From: Sulfitobacter sp. CW3
GTDB taxonomy: Bacteria; Pseudomonadota; Alphaproteobacteria; Rhodobacterales; Rhodobacteraceae
NCBI RefSeq assembly: GCF_019392245.1
Contig: NZ_JAHXRL010000001.1
Location: 434,001 to 498,000 of the forward strand
Reading direction: 5' to 3'
DNA length: 64,000 bases
The notes under the pieces are model-generated. The model was not told where the DNA came from and did no database searches. It worked only from the letters and a program-made list of their open reading frames with translations. Shown here piece after piece: positions 62,933 through 64,000 of the stretch. A program made the position numbers and the translations under genes. Positions within the stretch are counted from its first letter, which is position 1, and every line of letters begins with the position of its first letter.

Positions 62933-64000
62933 CTATACCAAGTCCGGATGCCGCCCGACACGGTTGGCCAATCTGGCGACGGTCAGACCCTGGATGATGA
63001 TCGAAAACACCACAACGATATAGGTGCAGGTCAGGATCAGGGGCTTCCATTCCCCATCGGGCAGCGACAACGCCAAAGCGACGGAAATTCCGCCCTTCAA
63101 ACCGCCCCACGTCATGATCGGGATCACACCTTGGTTGAAATTTCGAAACGGGCGCAGGATCATGATCGGCACGGCAACCGCCACCAACCGACCCAATAGG
63201 GCCAAGATGATGGCGGCCATGCCGGTCAGGAACAGGTCACCGTTAAAGGCGATGGCAAACACTTCGAACCCGATCATCAGGAACAGCACCGCGTTCAAAA
63301 TCTCGTCGATCAGTTTCCAGAACGCGTCGACGTAACGGCGGGTTTCCTCGGACATGCCGCGCGCCGCACCCACATCGCCAATCAAAAGGCCCGCACAAAC
63401 GGCCATGATCGGCGCTGACACATGCAGTGCCACAGCCAGTTCGTAGCCGCCAAATGCCAGCCCTAGGGTTAACAAGACCTCAAGCGAATAATCGTCGATC
63501 CGGCGCATCACGCGAAAGGTGAGCCAGCCCAGAACCAAACCCAAAACCGCGCCGCCAACGGCCTCTTGCAGAAACAACTGCCCTGCGGCCAACACGGCAT
63601 TTCCGTCGGACCCGTGATCGCCAGCCATGGGATAGGCGAGGCCCACCAAAATCAGGAACACCACATAGCCGACGCCGTCATTAAACAGGCTTTCGCCGGC
63701 GATCTTGGTTTCCAGCGATTTCGGTAAATCCGCTTCGCGCAGAACCCCCAAGACGGCGACCGGATCGGTTGGCGATATCAACGCGCCGAACACCAGCGCC
63801 GTCAGCAACGGCATCCCGGTCAGCCAGGAAAAACCAACGCCTACGATTGTGGTCGACAGTGCAACGCCCAGTGTCGCCATCAGCGCCACAATCACCCATT
63901 CGCGCCGCAAATCCGAAGTTTTGACATGCAGCGCACCGGCGAACAGCAGCAAGCCCAACATGCCTTCCAGCAGGGCCTCGGAGAAGTCGATCCCGGTGAC
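62933..64000 (-). CDS. Monovalent cation:proton antiporter (NhaP/CPA1 type), 5' part outside the window
   Basis: The frame stays open to base 64000, so the N-terminal helices lie beyond the window. The visible 355 residues hold about ten membrane segments of a CPA-type exchanger: EGMLGLLLFAGALHVKTSDLRRE, the ion-site region ALVFGALISPTDPVAVLGVLREADLPKSLETKIAGESLFNDGVGYV with the TDP and FNDG patterns typical of NhaP-type Na+/H+ antiporters, and MTWGGLKGGISVALALSLP near the end. It extrudes Na+ or K+ in exchange for protons at the inner membrane. It is convergent with pgi. Confidence 0.9.
   Translation of the reverse strand, partial: VTGIDFSEALLEGMLGLLLFAGALHVKTSDLRREWVIVALMATLGVALSTTIVGVGFSWLTGMPLLTALVFGALISPTDPVAVLGVLREADLPKSLETKIAGESLFNDGVGYVVFLILVGLAYPMAGDHGSDGNAVLAAGQLFLQEAVGGAVLGLVLGWLTFRVMRRIDDYSLEVLLTLGLAFGGYELAVALHVSAPIMAVCAGLLIGDVGAARGMSEETRRYVDAFWKLIDEILNAVLFLMIGFEVFAIAFNGDLFLTGMAAIILALLGRLVAVAVPIMILRPFRNFNQGVIPIMTWGGLKGGISVALALSLPDGEWKPLILTCTYIVVVFSIIIQGLTVARLANRVGRHPDLV

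Overview
The window is a gene-dense, moderately GC-rich chromosomal segment from an alphaproteobacterium, most probably a member of the Rhodobacterales (Roseobacter group). The reasons are the long two-domain dCTP deaminase, the yceD-rpmF-plsX-fabH-ihfA-merR order, the paired small families DUF6749/DUF6902, a bdhA next to a patatin-like gene, and alphaproteobacterial versions of ctaA, scpAB and gyrA. I cannot name the genus. There are no insertion sequences, prophage genes, CRISPR arrays or rRNA genes. One tRNA, tRNA-Pro(GGG), is present.

Layout. 1-8.7 kb: the end of cysS, citramalate synthase, an alpha/beta hydrolase overlapping a squalene/phytoene-synthase-like gene, an MFS gene, a three-gene run (cobK, AlkA-type glycosylase, esterase), a small DUF6434 gene and an HNH endonuclease. 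8.7-11.7 kb: xthA, then a 365-bp AT-rich gap with two consensus DnaA boxes, then a two-gene unit. That unit holds a 95-residue protein made of exact 20-residue repeats ending in Cys and a 357-residue partner of unknown function, separated by a hairpin with a T-run. Then erpA. 11.8-24.5 kb: housekeeping genes dgt, argS, SPOR, nagZ-scpA-scpB, dcd, tRNA-Pro, and the reverse-strand lipid/ribosome cluster yceD-rpmF-plsX-fabH-ihfA-merR. 24.5-35.2 kb: BamE-like lipoprotein, OlsB-like acyltransferase, ABC-F ATPase, tyrS, anmK, eno, a DMT transporter, a methyltransferase and a DEAD-box helicase. 35.2-43 kb: accessory metabolism and transport (Bcr/CflA exporter, degenerate nucleotidyltransferase, DsbA-like protein, acyl-CoA ligase with a divergent XRE-cupin regulator, YejA-like binding protein), a predicted small RNA, and bdhA. 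43-50.5 kb: patatin, DUF502, psuG-psuK, DUF4198/HupE metal genes, a thiE-like gene and trmJ. 50.5-64 kb: ctaA-M32 peptidase, a small secreted Thr-tailed protein, gyrA, DUF2855, a radical SAM protein, the zwf-pgl-pgi operon behind a LacI-type palindrome, and a truncated NhaP/Kef-type antiporter.

How genes work together. zwf-pgl-pgi forms the entry to the Entner-Doudoroff/oxidative pentose route, and the palindrome ahead of it fits LacI-family carbon control. nagZ and anmK are two steps of peptidoglycan recycling. psuG and psuK degrade pseudouridine. bdhA and the patatin sit together, as is common near polyhydroxybutyrate use. plsX-fabH with the OlsB-like gene concern acyl-ACP use. DUF4198 and HupE/UreJ are both linked to nickel or cobalt uptake and share a CATG at their divergent starts.

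The most likely undescribed system is the repeat peptide plus its DUF6902 partner at about 9.9-11.3 kb. It looks like a ribosomally made, possibly modified peptide, though no function is proven. The second candidate is a two-hairpin small RNA at about 42.0 kb. Also notable are two families of dispersed 3'-end hairpins whose sequence is conserved beyond the hairpin.
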